Below, piece after piece: positions 51,601 through 61,699 of a DNA stretch of 64,000 nt. Origin of the DNA: Anas platyrhynchos (lineage: Eukaryota; Chordata; Aves; Anseriformes; Anatidae); the NCBI RefSeq assembly GCF_047663525.1, contig NC_092588.1, positions 142,684,001 to 142,748,000 on the forward strand. Reading direction: 5' to 3'. Both the position numbers and the translations under genes were made by a program. The notes beneath the pieces were generated by a model that saw only the letters and a program-made list of their open reading frames with translations, had not been told where the DNA came from and did not search any database. The stretch's first letter is position 1, and each line of letters begins with the position of its first letter.

Positions 51601-54600
51601 CTGAAAAAGGGAGAGGCAGAGTTTTTGTTGTCTTAGCGTTAGTGTTCAGCATTTGCTTTAGTTAAAAGTAAGGCTTCCAGATTCATGGCAAGTGAAGGAA
51701 GAAAAAGTACTTTTTCTCTACATACTCCATTCTGCAAAGCAGCTCCAAACTTGTGTGACTTGAAGAACCTTTTGAGTATTCAAGCTCAAACTTCTGTAGC
51801 AAGAAACAACAAAACCTTGATTCTCAGCTTCCTTGGAAAGTAGTGGAACATAAAATATCCATTACAGTTATGGTGCTTTGAAAGGGCATCACATCTCAAG
51901 TAAGAAGTGGGACTTCTGCCTTGATGTGAAAATAGTAATCTTCACTAGAATGTAGGCTTGACAAGGAAAAAAAAACCTGCAACAACTTGCCAGTTGGTGA
52001 CTAGGAAGAAGTAACTCTGAGGTAAACTGGAAATGAAAGGCATGGAAAGCTGCATCATGACACAAAAATAGCTTGATATGTGTAGGATTCAGTGAGTGAC
52101 TTGTAGAAACTCAGAAAGCCAAGTAGAGTTGTTCAGGTTCTTTGGCAGGGAACCATTTTGAACCCCCAGCATTTCATGCCTTGAAAAGGTTGTGGGGTTG
52201 TTCGTTCTCTTGATGCATTTTATTTTTTTTATGAAGGTGACTTCAGTTGACAAAAAGTTTAAGTAAGCTTCTAACCTGGGGTAATGTGGATGAAGTTAAT
52301 TTAAATCTTTGGTGCATAAAATCTGCAGTGTGTATAATGCTGAGGTAGTGTGTACAATAACTTCATCTCTGATGAGAAATCAGCATTCTAATACTTTCTT
52401 TTTTGCAAAACTGTTGACACTTCAGATTTGAGGTTGTAAATGCAACTTTGTTTAATAACAAACAGAAAATACTTTTCTGCTTCTGCTCTGTCATAGCATG
52501 TTAAATGCATTTACTGTGGCTGTGTGGATGGAGGTGTTAGAAGTGAGGGAACTGCTTTTGTGGCCATCGGTTTTGACGCTTGTTATAAAATCTTAGAGTG
52601 CTGCTTTCTGGCTGGCTGCTGCCCTGCTAGCTGCACAACAAATGTTTCAGCAGAAATAACTATCTCATCGTTATATAGCCCAGTTATTCACTACACTTAA
52701 CAGTTTAAATGTGTTTCCCAGAACAGACTACACAGAATCTCAAAGTTAATGCGCAGTAAAATGACGGGCAGCCATAAATTCAGTTATTCAGCTAGTTGTG
52801 TGTGCTAACTGACTCTGAATCTTATTTTGTGTTTGCTATAAGCAGGATACCTGAGAGCTAAAGAGCTGAGAGCTAAGTTCTGCTCAGATTCTGAATAATG
52901 AAACTTTCTGAATGGCTTTTCAGGATACTGCGGGTCAGGAAAGGTTCAGAACTCTAACACCCAGTTACTACAGAGGTGCACAAGGTGTTATCCTAGGTAA
53001 GTATTCCTTTACCTGCTATTTTGAGTAAGTTGGTGTTTTTCTTGTGCATTGGGGCTATGCAAACTCACCTTTCTATAATGGTGAATCAGTATTAATAGTT
53101 GTTATGTGTCTTGAACAGCTCACAATCTAAATGGTCTGGAGTTTGATGCCTTACCAATTTCTTGGGTAGTCTTTCTCACCATTCTGAGAACCACAGATTT
53201 TTGCAGGAGTTTAAAAGGTGCTGCTTTTCAAAGGGATAGCTTGGAGCTCTCCTTGTACTGCCAGGAATTTGCCCACTGATAGCTAATTCTGTCTTATGCC
53301 CATGCTTACTAAGCCAAGAGTCCAAAAAAAAAAAACAACTCATTTTTTTCTAATGAAATTACTGTAAACGTGGTGGAATTTGGCTGGGACTTTTTTTGCT
53401 ATTTGAGTCTCTGTACTGCTGTGATCTTACAGAATCAGATTAGCTTGGAAGATACAATGCATCAGTCTGCACAAAACCCGTAATTGCAACTACGTAGTGA
53501 AGTATCTCTTGTTTTTGTTTTGTATAGGAGAGCCTATATAAAAAACCTTGATTTTAGGCACTGACCTATGAAGTTCTGCTGTTCCCCTGCTAGAATTAAA
53601 GAGCTAATTAAAGAGATTAAGGGCAGGGAATGGTGTTTTTCTGTTGTTTTGTTTTCTCTGATTTTAGAGATTCTTGACTAAACCTCTTTCAATTATTGTG
53701 TCCAGTCCAACTGTTTAATTTAGAATAACCTGTGCCATGACTTCCTGGTAGGTTTGGTTTTGTACATGCTGTTTCTCAAGTTTGAGTTCCATTATCTTCC
53801 TGCTGTAGGAAGGTGCTGTCGAGGCATGTCTTGTCAAGTTACTTGGTCACTGTCACTGAACTTGCCACTTAGTGTTGAAAGCTTTAAAAGTAAGCAAGCG
53901 CTATTTAGAAGCTAGAAAGTTCTGCTGTTGAGATTAGTCCTCTAACTTAAAATAAATAAATAAATAAATAAAAATCTCCGTTTATTTCTTTACTAAACAG
54001 CTCCCTAGAAATAAGGCTGTTCTTGCAAGCCAAACTATAGGTTTGATTGAAACCAACTGTTTGTGTCCATCAGCACATGGGAAATAAGAGTGAAGGAAAA
54101 AAGATTTTCACAGCTTGAAATTGCCATTATTAGATCTAAATTTCACTAGGCAGTGACTAACAAAGTCTGCTTTCTGTCTGCCCTTTCTGCTCCTGGTGCC
54201 TCTTATAACTTATATCCCATACATGTGCTAAGTAGCTTGGAACGCTAAAATGCCGAGGATTCTGTATTTTATTAGCATTTGTGAGGATTTGGTGGTCATT
54301 TTACTTTGTTGGCTAAATGAGGACTGACTGAAGGAACTGTGATTGTTTTAGTCTGGAGAAGATGAGACTGAGGGAAGACCTCATTGCTCTGTAGAACTGC
54401 CTGAAAAGAAGTTGCAGCAAGGAGGGTGTTGGTCTCTCTTTTCAGGTGACAAGTGACAGTATACAAGGAAATGGGTCTCGAGTTGTGGCAGGGGAGGCTT
54501 AGGTTGGATATTCAGAACAATTTCTTCATGGAGAGTGTGATCAAGCATTGGAATGGGCTGCCCAGGGAAGTGAGTGGTAGAGTCCACAGCCTTGGTGGTG

Positions 54601-56848
54601 TAAAGAGAGGTGTGGACAGACATACTGGTGTTAACAAGTATCCTGTATCAGGGGTTTGCAGGTGTAGGATTCTTTGGAGAATGGTAGACTCTGTCATCTA
54701 AACTAAGATGTCTAAACATAAATTAATCTGAGAATAGTAGGTACTAATGCAGAGCAACTATAAGATTGGAACTGGTGAATGAAATGTGAACTGGAATTCT
54801 TCAGGCTCCTTTGGTTTTCTAGTTCAAAAAACATTATTCTTATACCTTTTCAAATGTAAACTCTATTTCTTTGCATTGTGGAATGATATTGTGACTTAAT
54901 ATTGCTGCTATCTTTCAGTTTACGATGTCACAAGAAGAGATACTTTTGCCAAGCTGGATAACTGGTTAAATGAACTGGAAACGTACTGCACAAGGAACGA
55001 CATAGTGAAAATGCTCGTTGGAAACAAGATTGATAAGGTAAACTGAATTCAGCTGCAGTGAGCATTCTGTTGGTATATTTTGTTAACAATACATATTAAT
55101 ACTGTGTCTTACAGGAAAACCGTGAAGTTGACAGAAATGAAGGTCTCAAATTTGCAAGAAAACATTCCATGTTGTTCATAGGTAAGTTACATGCATTTGC
55201 AGAGATTCTACTTTTTTGTTGTTTTTACATAATGAAAGTATTATTTCTGTAGGATGCATAGTTTTTATACATGCAGTTCAGCTAGTGGTATTTCTCAGCT
55301 GCAGTAGGTACAAAGATGATAGATATACCCTTCTTTAAAACTGTCTTTAAATATGTCCAAAAGTCTAGTCTAACTGTGGATGAATATACTGAAGTGGTCA
55401 GTAAGGATTAAGAGTGGAGTACAGTATCTACCGTAGTCTGACAAAACCTGTTTTTGCTTTGTTTTTTTATTTATTTTTTGGTCCAGGCCTAGTTGTTGAG
55501 TTAATAACGGATGCAAAATGAAAGAGGGAAAACTAGTACTAATAACCAGCTTTCAGTATGCAGTATTCAGTACTTTATTTCAGTATTTCAGCTCTTCAGC
55601 AAAGAGCTGGTACGTGACAAATCTGCATTAGAACTTGGATATAAAAATAGGTGGGAATATAATTAACTTGTAAATGGTGGGTGGGTTGGAATAGTGGCAT
55701 AGGCATGACTGAAGGAAAGATGCTGGTCTCATCTTTCTTGCAAATGAGATGGGTTTTGTAGGCAAAGCCTTGTAATGATAAAGTAAAAGTGGGTGGTGAA
55801 GTGATTCTTCATGCACAAGTTTATTACCTGTTTCATTTAAGGATCAGCAATGAATACTCTATAGGATGATTCCAGTACCAAAGCAGTTCACTGACATGTC
55901 CTGTACTTCAACTTGTGTTCCTCATCTTTGACTAAAGACATTTCTTTGTCTAGAATCCTGCAGTGTTTCTTTCTGGCTTCATTGTCAGATGTGAAAATGG
56001 AAAAAGCTCAAAGTTGAGGCATAAGCTGTTAAGTACATGGAAGATATAAAGAAATGTGAAACTGAAAATAGGTATACATGTGCATGTGAGCTAAGTGTCT
56101 GCGTGGCTGTATAGAAGAACAGGGCAAGCCTTAGTGGAATTGAACAGTTACAGATGGTATCTGTTTGCTCACATAATATACACTGTAAGCAATGTTCCTT
56201 GAGTTTAATGAAAGAAAGGCTCCTGGATGAGATTACCAAGAATAATGCTAACTGCTGAAGAAATGAGATCCCTTATTGCTTTTTATCAGAATAGTTCTAT
56301 GGAGGCTGACTTAGAATCCTACAATAGGGAGTCCTTTGCTTCTTAAGATGTAGTAGTACTTAATTTCTTAAAGCAACCAGGTTTTTCAGACTTTCTTCCC
56401 TTTATTGAACTGCTTTCCACAGAAAAAGATAACCTGCTTCCATGTATTCTAGTGACATTCAGTTTGAAAGCTCTTTTAATAAAGCAGCAGCTCAAAAGAC
56501 TTTGTGGCAAACAAAAATCTGCATTCCTGCTAATTCTGGCACTGCTACATATTACAGTATTTGTTGTAGAAGTTACAAGTCTAGGTGGTAGGTTAAGACT
56601 TAACTGAAAGAAAAAAATACTGAAGTTATTGGAAGCTATGCTAACATTTGACTTCTTGTGTCCCTTTTCCAGAGGCAAGCGCAAAAACATGTGATGGTGT
56701 ACAGTGTGCCTTTGAAGAACTCGTTGAAAAAATCATTCAGACTCCGGGACTGTGGGAGAGTGAGAGCCAAAACAGAGGTGTAAAATTAACAAACAAGGAA
56801 GAAGGATATGCAGGAAGCGCGTGCGGTGGATATTGTTCTATGTTATAA
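42615..56848 (+). CDS. RAB18: RAB18 small GTPase, complete seven-exon coding region
   Basis: Joining 42615-42682, 44666-44721, 50900-50961, 52924-52996, 54919-55037, 55115-55181 and 56673-56848 gives 621 nt, 206 residues plus stop. Every junction is GT-AG and the frame is unbroken. Visible motifs: P-loop GESGVGKS (15-22), switch I threonine T40 before the conserved IGVDF, DTAGQE (63-68), NKID (122-125), EASAK (149-153) and a C-terminal CGGYCSML with cysteines at 199 and 203 for prenylation. Family knowledge: RAB18 is a Rab GTPase of the ER and lipid droplets, activated by RAB3GAP1/RAB3GAP2 and inactivated by TBC1D20; human loss causes Warburg Micro syndrome. From memory of the human protein, differences are few (A97, K117) and otherwise sit in the tail (about 180-205). 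The ATG at 42615 has G at -3 and G at +4. No other Rab fits as well. Confidence 0.97.
44666..44721 (+). CDS. RAB18: RAB18 coding exon 2
   Basis: The acceptor is CCTATCAG|C and the donor is G|GTAAGT. It carries Ser23 to Ile41 and the first base of Gly42, so it covers the start of switch I and Thr40. Intron 1 before it is 1,983 nt. Confidence 0.96.
47056..47086. repeat. Near-perfect palindrome in RAB18 intron 2
   Basis: TTTTCTTTTT and AAAAAGAAAA (47060-47080) are reverse complements around one base. Outer ATCA/TGAT pairs extend the stem with a GG bulge. It could form a hairpin. Confidence 0.85.
50900..50961 (+). CDS. RAB18: RAB18 coding exon 3
   Basis: A long T tract followed by CTTCCCTAG is a strong acceptor. 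The donor is TGG|GTAAGT. It encodes the rest of Gly42 through Trp62, the strand leading into switch II. Intron 2 before it is the largest, at 6,178 nt. Confidence 0.96.
52924..52996 (+). CDS. RAB18: RAB18 coding exon 4
   Basis: Begins exactly at the DTAGQE motif (switch II, residues 63-68) after a CAG acceptor. Ends with the first base of Val87 at G|GTAAGT. The RFRTL and YYRGA stretches typical of Rab proteins lie here. Confidence 0.96.
53948..53975 (+). repeat. (AAAT)n microsatellite in RAB18 intron 4
   Basis: About six AAAT units. Confidence 0.9.
54318..54640 (+). repeat. CR1 LINE fragment in RAB18 intron 4
   Basis: GTCTGGAGAAGATGAGACTG, GGAAGACCTCATTGCTCTGT, GGAGGCTTAGGTTGGATATT and GGAATGGGCTGCCCAGGGAA match CR1 in order, on the gene's strand. 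The usual 3' end is missing. It lies about 280 bp before exon 5 and does not touch its splice signals. Confidence 0.85.
54919..55037 (+). CDS. RAB18: RAB18 coding exon 5
   Basis: Acceptor TCTTTCAG, donor AAG|GTAAAC. Encodes residues 87-126, ending in the guanine-specificity motif NKID. I recall Val97 and Asn117 in human RAB18; this window has Ala97 and Lys117. Confidence 0.96.
55115..55181 (+). CDS. RAB18: RAB18 coding exon 6
   Basis: Acceptor GTCTTACAG, donor G|GTAAGT. Encodes Glu127 to Ile148 plus one base of Glu149. It follows an unusually short intron of 77 nt, so exons 5 and 6 are nearly contiguous. Confidence 0.96.
56673..56848 (+). CDS. RAB18: RAB18 coding exon 7 with stop
   Basis: Acceptor CCCTTTTCCAG. 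Encodes the EASAK guanine-binding loop (149-153), the last helix, the variable tail and the prenylated C-terminus CGGYCSML, then TAA. The terminal CSML resembles a CaaX-type end, as in mammalian RAB18 (CSVL from memory). Confidence 0.96.
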
Positions 56849-58373
56849 ACTTTGGGAAGCTTATTATTTGCATATTTAAACAGATAGCGACATCTTTCTG
56901 TAAATAAATTCATGAAATGCTATTTTTAGGGACCTTGCAGTTTGCACATAATTGTTTTGTATCATGGCAGTGAACACTAGTAGGAAAATTGTTCTGCAGC
57001 TTTCCCAGTTTGAAAATGTTATGGTAAGCATGCCCAATTTGCGATCTTCAGGTTTTTATAAGTAGCATAAATAACGTGCAAGAACAAATGCACTAAAAGT
57101 TTTGGCTGTATACATCCATCATGTAACTATTCTAAACAAGTCCATCTAAAACATCTCTACATTGTCTGCTTTTTCTCTTGTTTTTAAATACTGTTTAAAT
57201 TACAGAACTATATAGTGTGCACAGATCTTAAAAACAATGTCAGCTATATTACATTTCATCTCTTCTAGTTGATGCTTTTTATGATATTAAAAACAGCATG
57301 ATTATACAGCTTTTAGACAAATGCTGAATTTTTCTTTCAGCAGAGCTGTCTAAAACACAAATTGGCACAGGCCATAGTTGGTATCAGCACCTTCTGGAAG
57401 AGATGCTTTGAGAGCTTCTTTTGCAAAGCTGGGAGATGCCCTTTTTTCTTTTTAATCATCACTTCAGTTGATGGCTTAACTGGAGTTTTAATCCTGTGAT
57501 ATTTATATACTAAACTTGTGGTACTCTTGCACTCTAAGTTTTTATTATGCAGTCTACCCTAGACCTGCTGTAGAAAGTCTTCATTTTGGCACGGGGTCTA
57601 AATGACATCTTTGTTCTTTCATTGTGAATCAATTTGCCACACTTCGGTACAGATGCCTAATTTTCTTAAATGTTTGTAATATAACTATCTCAAACTGTAG
57701 CTCACTATGGCTGTGAAGACCTCTATTACATGTCTGCTTTGTGTGACTACCTGTTCAGAAATATAACTTCCTGTCACAGACACTAAGTGGGAAGCTCTAG
57801 GGCTTCTGTATGGAAAATACTATTGCAATGAGTATTCACTTGAATTTACTGTACCAGAGCCAATGGTTTGTTTCAGAAGACTTGTATAGGCTAATAAATT
57901 TTTTTTCCACAGTGTTCAACTTTTCTAACCTCTTTCTATTGTAGAGTTGTATATTTTCCAGCACGTGCAATTTAAACAAGGTCACTTCTCACACAGGAAT
58001 TTTTTCTGAGTTTTGAAGGACGAGATGAGGATGCTGTGTTGATTTTAAATTTTTTTTAATAATCACTGTAGTGCAATCAGTAACCGAACTATTGGGCAAT
58101 TTCTTGTAAATACAGTGAATGACTACCTTTTATTACTGCAAGGTTTTGTGTACATGTTAGCATACATGATCTGTATTTTGCAGCAGGTCTTGGCTGCTTC
58201 TGTTAAAATACACTTTTCACATGGAAATTTGGTTTTCTATTGTTTGACACTTGCTAGAAAACAATACCAAATTTGAAGACTTAACCGTGCTAGTTGTTTT
58301 TACCAAATATTGTATCTATAGTATTGTTAATGTAGTAGGATAATTTAAATATGTACATGTAATTGATATTAAA
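56849..58373 (+). other. RAB18: RAB18 3' UTR (end uncertain)
   Basis: AT-rich sequence with no gene follows the stop. Candidate poly(A) signals are AATAAA at 56903-56908 and 57893-57898, ATTAAA at 58368-58373 and 58390-58395, and AATAAA at 58796-58801. The end chosen here is a guess between these, so alternative 3' ends are likely. Two TGTAAATA motifs (56899-56906 and 58105-58112) match the Pumilio consensus. Confidence 0.6.
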
Positions 58374-58801
58374 TACACATACATATTGTATTAAAACATT
58401 AGCTTTGTATTACTGTTTCGTAATGCAGAATATGTGGGCTGAACCAATCTTATTTGTTAGTATTGAGGCCACTGGTTACCAGTTCTGTGTATGTTAGTAG
58501 TAGAGGAAACTTGTGGAAACATAATATAAACTTACTCAGTTTTAATTTCAGTAATTTTGGGCAAGTATCGTAATACAGGCAGAGGCCTGTAATTTATTGC
58601 CAGACCTGTTTTTTCCTTCAGTCTGGATACATCCCTATATAAGGAAGAGATTTAATTTTTAGTTTATCTTAGAAAGGTCCTTTTATCACAGGACCAGGAT
58701 TCATCTTTTATTCTGACTTTGCCAGATCTGACAGCTTCCCTTCCCAAAGGGAGGAACTGCAGGGTACTCTGAATAGCGGGGATTGTTCTGTGAAGAATAA
58801 A

Positions 58802-61400
58802 CTCATTTGCTCCTTCTTTCCCTGCAAATTCTTTTGAGAGGTTGGAGGGGGGTTGGGGAGGAGTATTCTGAAACAGCCTACTTAGTAATCTACTTAGTAA
58901 GACTCAGAACATTTAGCTGTCTTGTATTTTTTTTTTTTTAAAGGCACTTTCTAATTGACTTGCGACAAGCTTTTCTATCTTTCCTCTTTTAAACCTGTTC
59001 AGCTATGTGTGTGGGGAATGGCTTTTCCTAGAGTTTCACTGCTCTCCTTCCTCAAGAAGAGCATATTGGAGGGTGGTAGGTTCCTGTGCTTCCTGTACTT
59101 CAGAGCAAATTTAGCATCAATTTAGCTCTGCTACATTCTTTGTTTTGAACCCTTTATTTTGTTTTTGATTGCCATCTTTCAAATGAGGCTGTTACCATAC
59201 TTCCAATGTTTTCTTTGCAGGTCAGAATCGTATCAGTATTTTTTCCAAGTGCACTTTCACTGTTTTGGCTGTCATGCAACTATGTCTAAAACTATCACAA
59301 GCTGCATCGCAATTTCTTAATACCAGTTTAAGGCTATTTGCTGTTAGAAGTATGCATAACAGATTGTTCAGTCTACCTCCATAAGTAGCTGAGGGATGAA
59401 GGGGATAGCTATTGTTTTTCATTAGGTAATGAGAATGTGTCCATTTCCAGGGCAGATGGTTTTTATATGAAAGCACTGAACTGGAGTGAGATAGCTGAGA
59501 AGTCTTACGTGATCATGAAACAGAATTAAACCTTAGGTTATTTCCAGTTCATTTACTCTGTTTTCAATATTAAAAACATTGACTTGTGGCTGGCAGAGGT
59601 TATAACCTTTACAACAGCCTGGAATAATATGGCAGAGCAGTTGGATCATTTACACCTGTGAATATTACCCAGTGTTGTTATGGTTTTGTCTTGGATTACC
59701 TCTTCTATGGTTTTTAGGAAGGGAGATGGGACAGGCTTTTGGTGGAGGCTTCAAGATGCTCTTTTTATCAGTCTAATATTTCTGCTAGCAGGGCTTTTAT
59801 CCAAAGGACAGCATCACTTTTCCTGTTCTCCTGCAATAATGAGATCAGCAGCTGGCTCAAAGTGAGCCTTAACAAAATGAAAATGTCAATTCAGTAAGTC
59901 CCTAAACAATACCATCAACTGTCTCGTCAACCTTGGCAGGACTTCAGGAAGCAGTGGTGTTCTTGCCACCATTACATACTGCAGTGGCAACTGATCTGTA
60001 TGCTTCATTTTGTTTTTCCTTGTCTGCCAGCTACCTGAAAGATACATAGTGAATTGCAATAATTCTTCTCATCCTGTCCTATGGTTTTGAGTAGTGTAAT
60101 AATTTCATGTTTTGAGGATAAACTGGATGTGTTTTTTTTTATTAAACACTTGCAAAACTTGGCCGGCCTGTGCTGTGAACAGCACGAGTTACTGCTCTTT
60201 AGCTACTGGAGGGCTGATATAAATGCTCCACGCACTGCGTCCAGCCTGCCTGTGCTATCTTGTTCGAAACTCCTGTAGTAATTTTAGTGTCTCACTGTCC
60301 TTGATGGAGGTGTCAAGTATCTGCATTAATACGGGGTTCTGTGTGTTGCCAGGTAAATTGTTGCATGGTTTATAGATGTAGTTGAGCCTTCAAGGGCAAA
60401 ACATAAAGTGTTTTTCCTGGTCATTTTCCAGCAGTGTTAAATTTCGGGGGGTGGGAGAAGCACTCCATTAAACCTGTCTCATTTTGTAAGGTTTCTACAT
60501 ACCTTGCTCATGAGTACCTGTGGCACCTTAATTAAAAATTGAAGGCTTATACAGGCACAGAACTGTGAAGCTGTGTTTCCAAACTGCTGTGTGCTTGCTT
60601 TCTGTGGCCGCTTTTAATGCAGGAGTAAGAAATTTTGACCCTATGCTTGTGCCAGAGTAACATCTGGTCCTTTCTGCTTAAATTGAAATGCTCATGGTTA
60701 ACTACCAAAGATCTCTCCTCATAATACTACTTTCTGTAGCATCTATGCACATCTTACATGAAGTGATAGCAAAATTCCTATTGAAGTTCCAGAACTCTGT
60801 GGCTCTGCTTCTGTTATCTTACAAGCTCCAAAAACAAAACCACAGAAGCCTTAAAAACAACAACAAAAAGTGTTTGGCGATTAGAATCTTTTCTAGTGTT
60901 TTCTGTGGGATGATCAGCTCTGGGTTTATTTGGCTCTGTAAGTGTCTTCTGGTTGGATCCTTTCAACAGCAATGTTGATGTCAGCACGAAACTTTAACGT
61001 AACTTAAGCTTGAGCCATTTACTGCTTTTTAGGAATAGGAGCAAGTAGGGCTCAGGGATGAAAGGTAGCAATAGTCCAAACTGCGAATTAAAATATAAAA
61101 ATATTTTAATAATGTTATCCACAGTTAAATATGTTTGAAACTCATCTTCAAATGTAATGAATTACTGCAATTCAAGGTAGATAATGATGACAATGATACG
61201 AAGCCTGCAGCTAGATCTCCTCCACAAGAACAGAAGCGAGGCTGACTCTACTGGAGGCAAGAGTTGGGCTTGATACACTGATGATGCCTCAGCTTGGTTT
61301 GAAATCAAAGGTGAAGTTCCTGATTCACGGGGTAATGAGGGTGCCAGAGGACAGAGACAACATCTGCCTAGATGTGACTTGACTAAGATTTCTCAGTATC
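58802..61400. other. Downstream of RAB18, no gene recognised
   Basis: AT-rich. T-run at 58928-58939. Frames up to 96 codons (60688-60978) have no recognisable features. In human the next gene is MKX; none of its homeobox exons is visible here. Confidence 0.55.
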
Positions 61401-61404
61401 TTGA

Positions 61405-61605
61405 ACGCAGCGTGGTCAAGGTTGGAAGGGTCCTCTGCACTTCATCTTCTCCAACTCCCTCCTCAAGCAGAGCCACCTAGAGTCGGTTGCCCAGCACCAC
61501 GCATCTGGACAGCTTTTGAGTATACTGCTGCTTGGGGTTGTTCCTCCCAAGGTGCAGCACTTCCACTTTCCTCTTGTTGAGTTTCATAAGGTTCCCAGTG
61601 GCCCT
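61405..61605 (-). repeat. CR1 LINE fragments, two joined pieces
   Basis: Bases 61405-61520 resemble the reverse complement of a CR1 3' end (GGTTGGAAGGG, CCAACTCCC, AGCAGAGCCACCTAGAG). Bases 61523-61605 match a different internal CR1 stretch (GGTTGTTCCTCCCAAGGTGC, then TTGTTGAGTTTCATAAGG). The junction suggests one element inserted in another, or a deletion. The debris ends about 16 nt before the tRNA-Asn gene. Confidence 0.7.
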
Positions 61606-61606
61606 T

Positions 61607-61610
61607 AAAA
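61607..61610 (-). terminator. Pol III T-run terminator of tRNA-Asn
   Basis: Four T on the - strand, 10 nt after the tRNA 3' end. Four T is the minimum commonly used by vertebrate Pol III. Confidence 0.6.
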
Positions 61611-61620
61611 TGGGAGGCAT

Positions 61621-61694
61621 CGTCCCCGGGTGGGCTCGAACCACCAACCTTTCGGTTAACAGCCGAATGCGCTAGCCTATTGCGCCACAGGGAC
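61621..61694 (-). tRNA. tRNA-Asn (anticodon GTT)
   Basis: The reverse complement folds as a full 74-nt tRNA including the discriminator G. The acceptor stem GTCCCTG pairs with CGGGGAC with one G-U. The anticodon stem TTCGG/CCGAA encloses loop CTGTTAA, with U33 and anticodon GTT (plus-strand bases 61658-61660). The T arm contains GGTTCGAGCC (B box), and GGCGCAATAGG fits the A box. A TTTT run on the - strand (plus AAAA at 61607-61610) lies 10 nt past the 3' end and would serve as the Pol III terminator. There is no intron and no break, so it is likely functional. Confidence 0.93.
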
Positions 61695-61699
61695 TCACG

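Noticed and set aside
54453..54701. 82-codon frame in RAB18 intron 4
   Set aside because: It lies within a CR1 fragment and the flanking intron.
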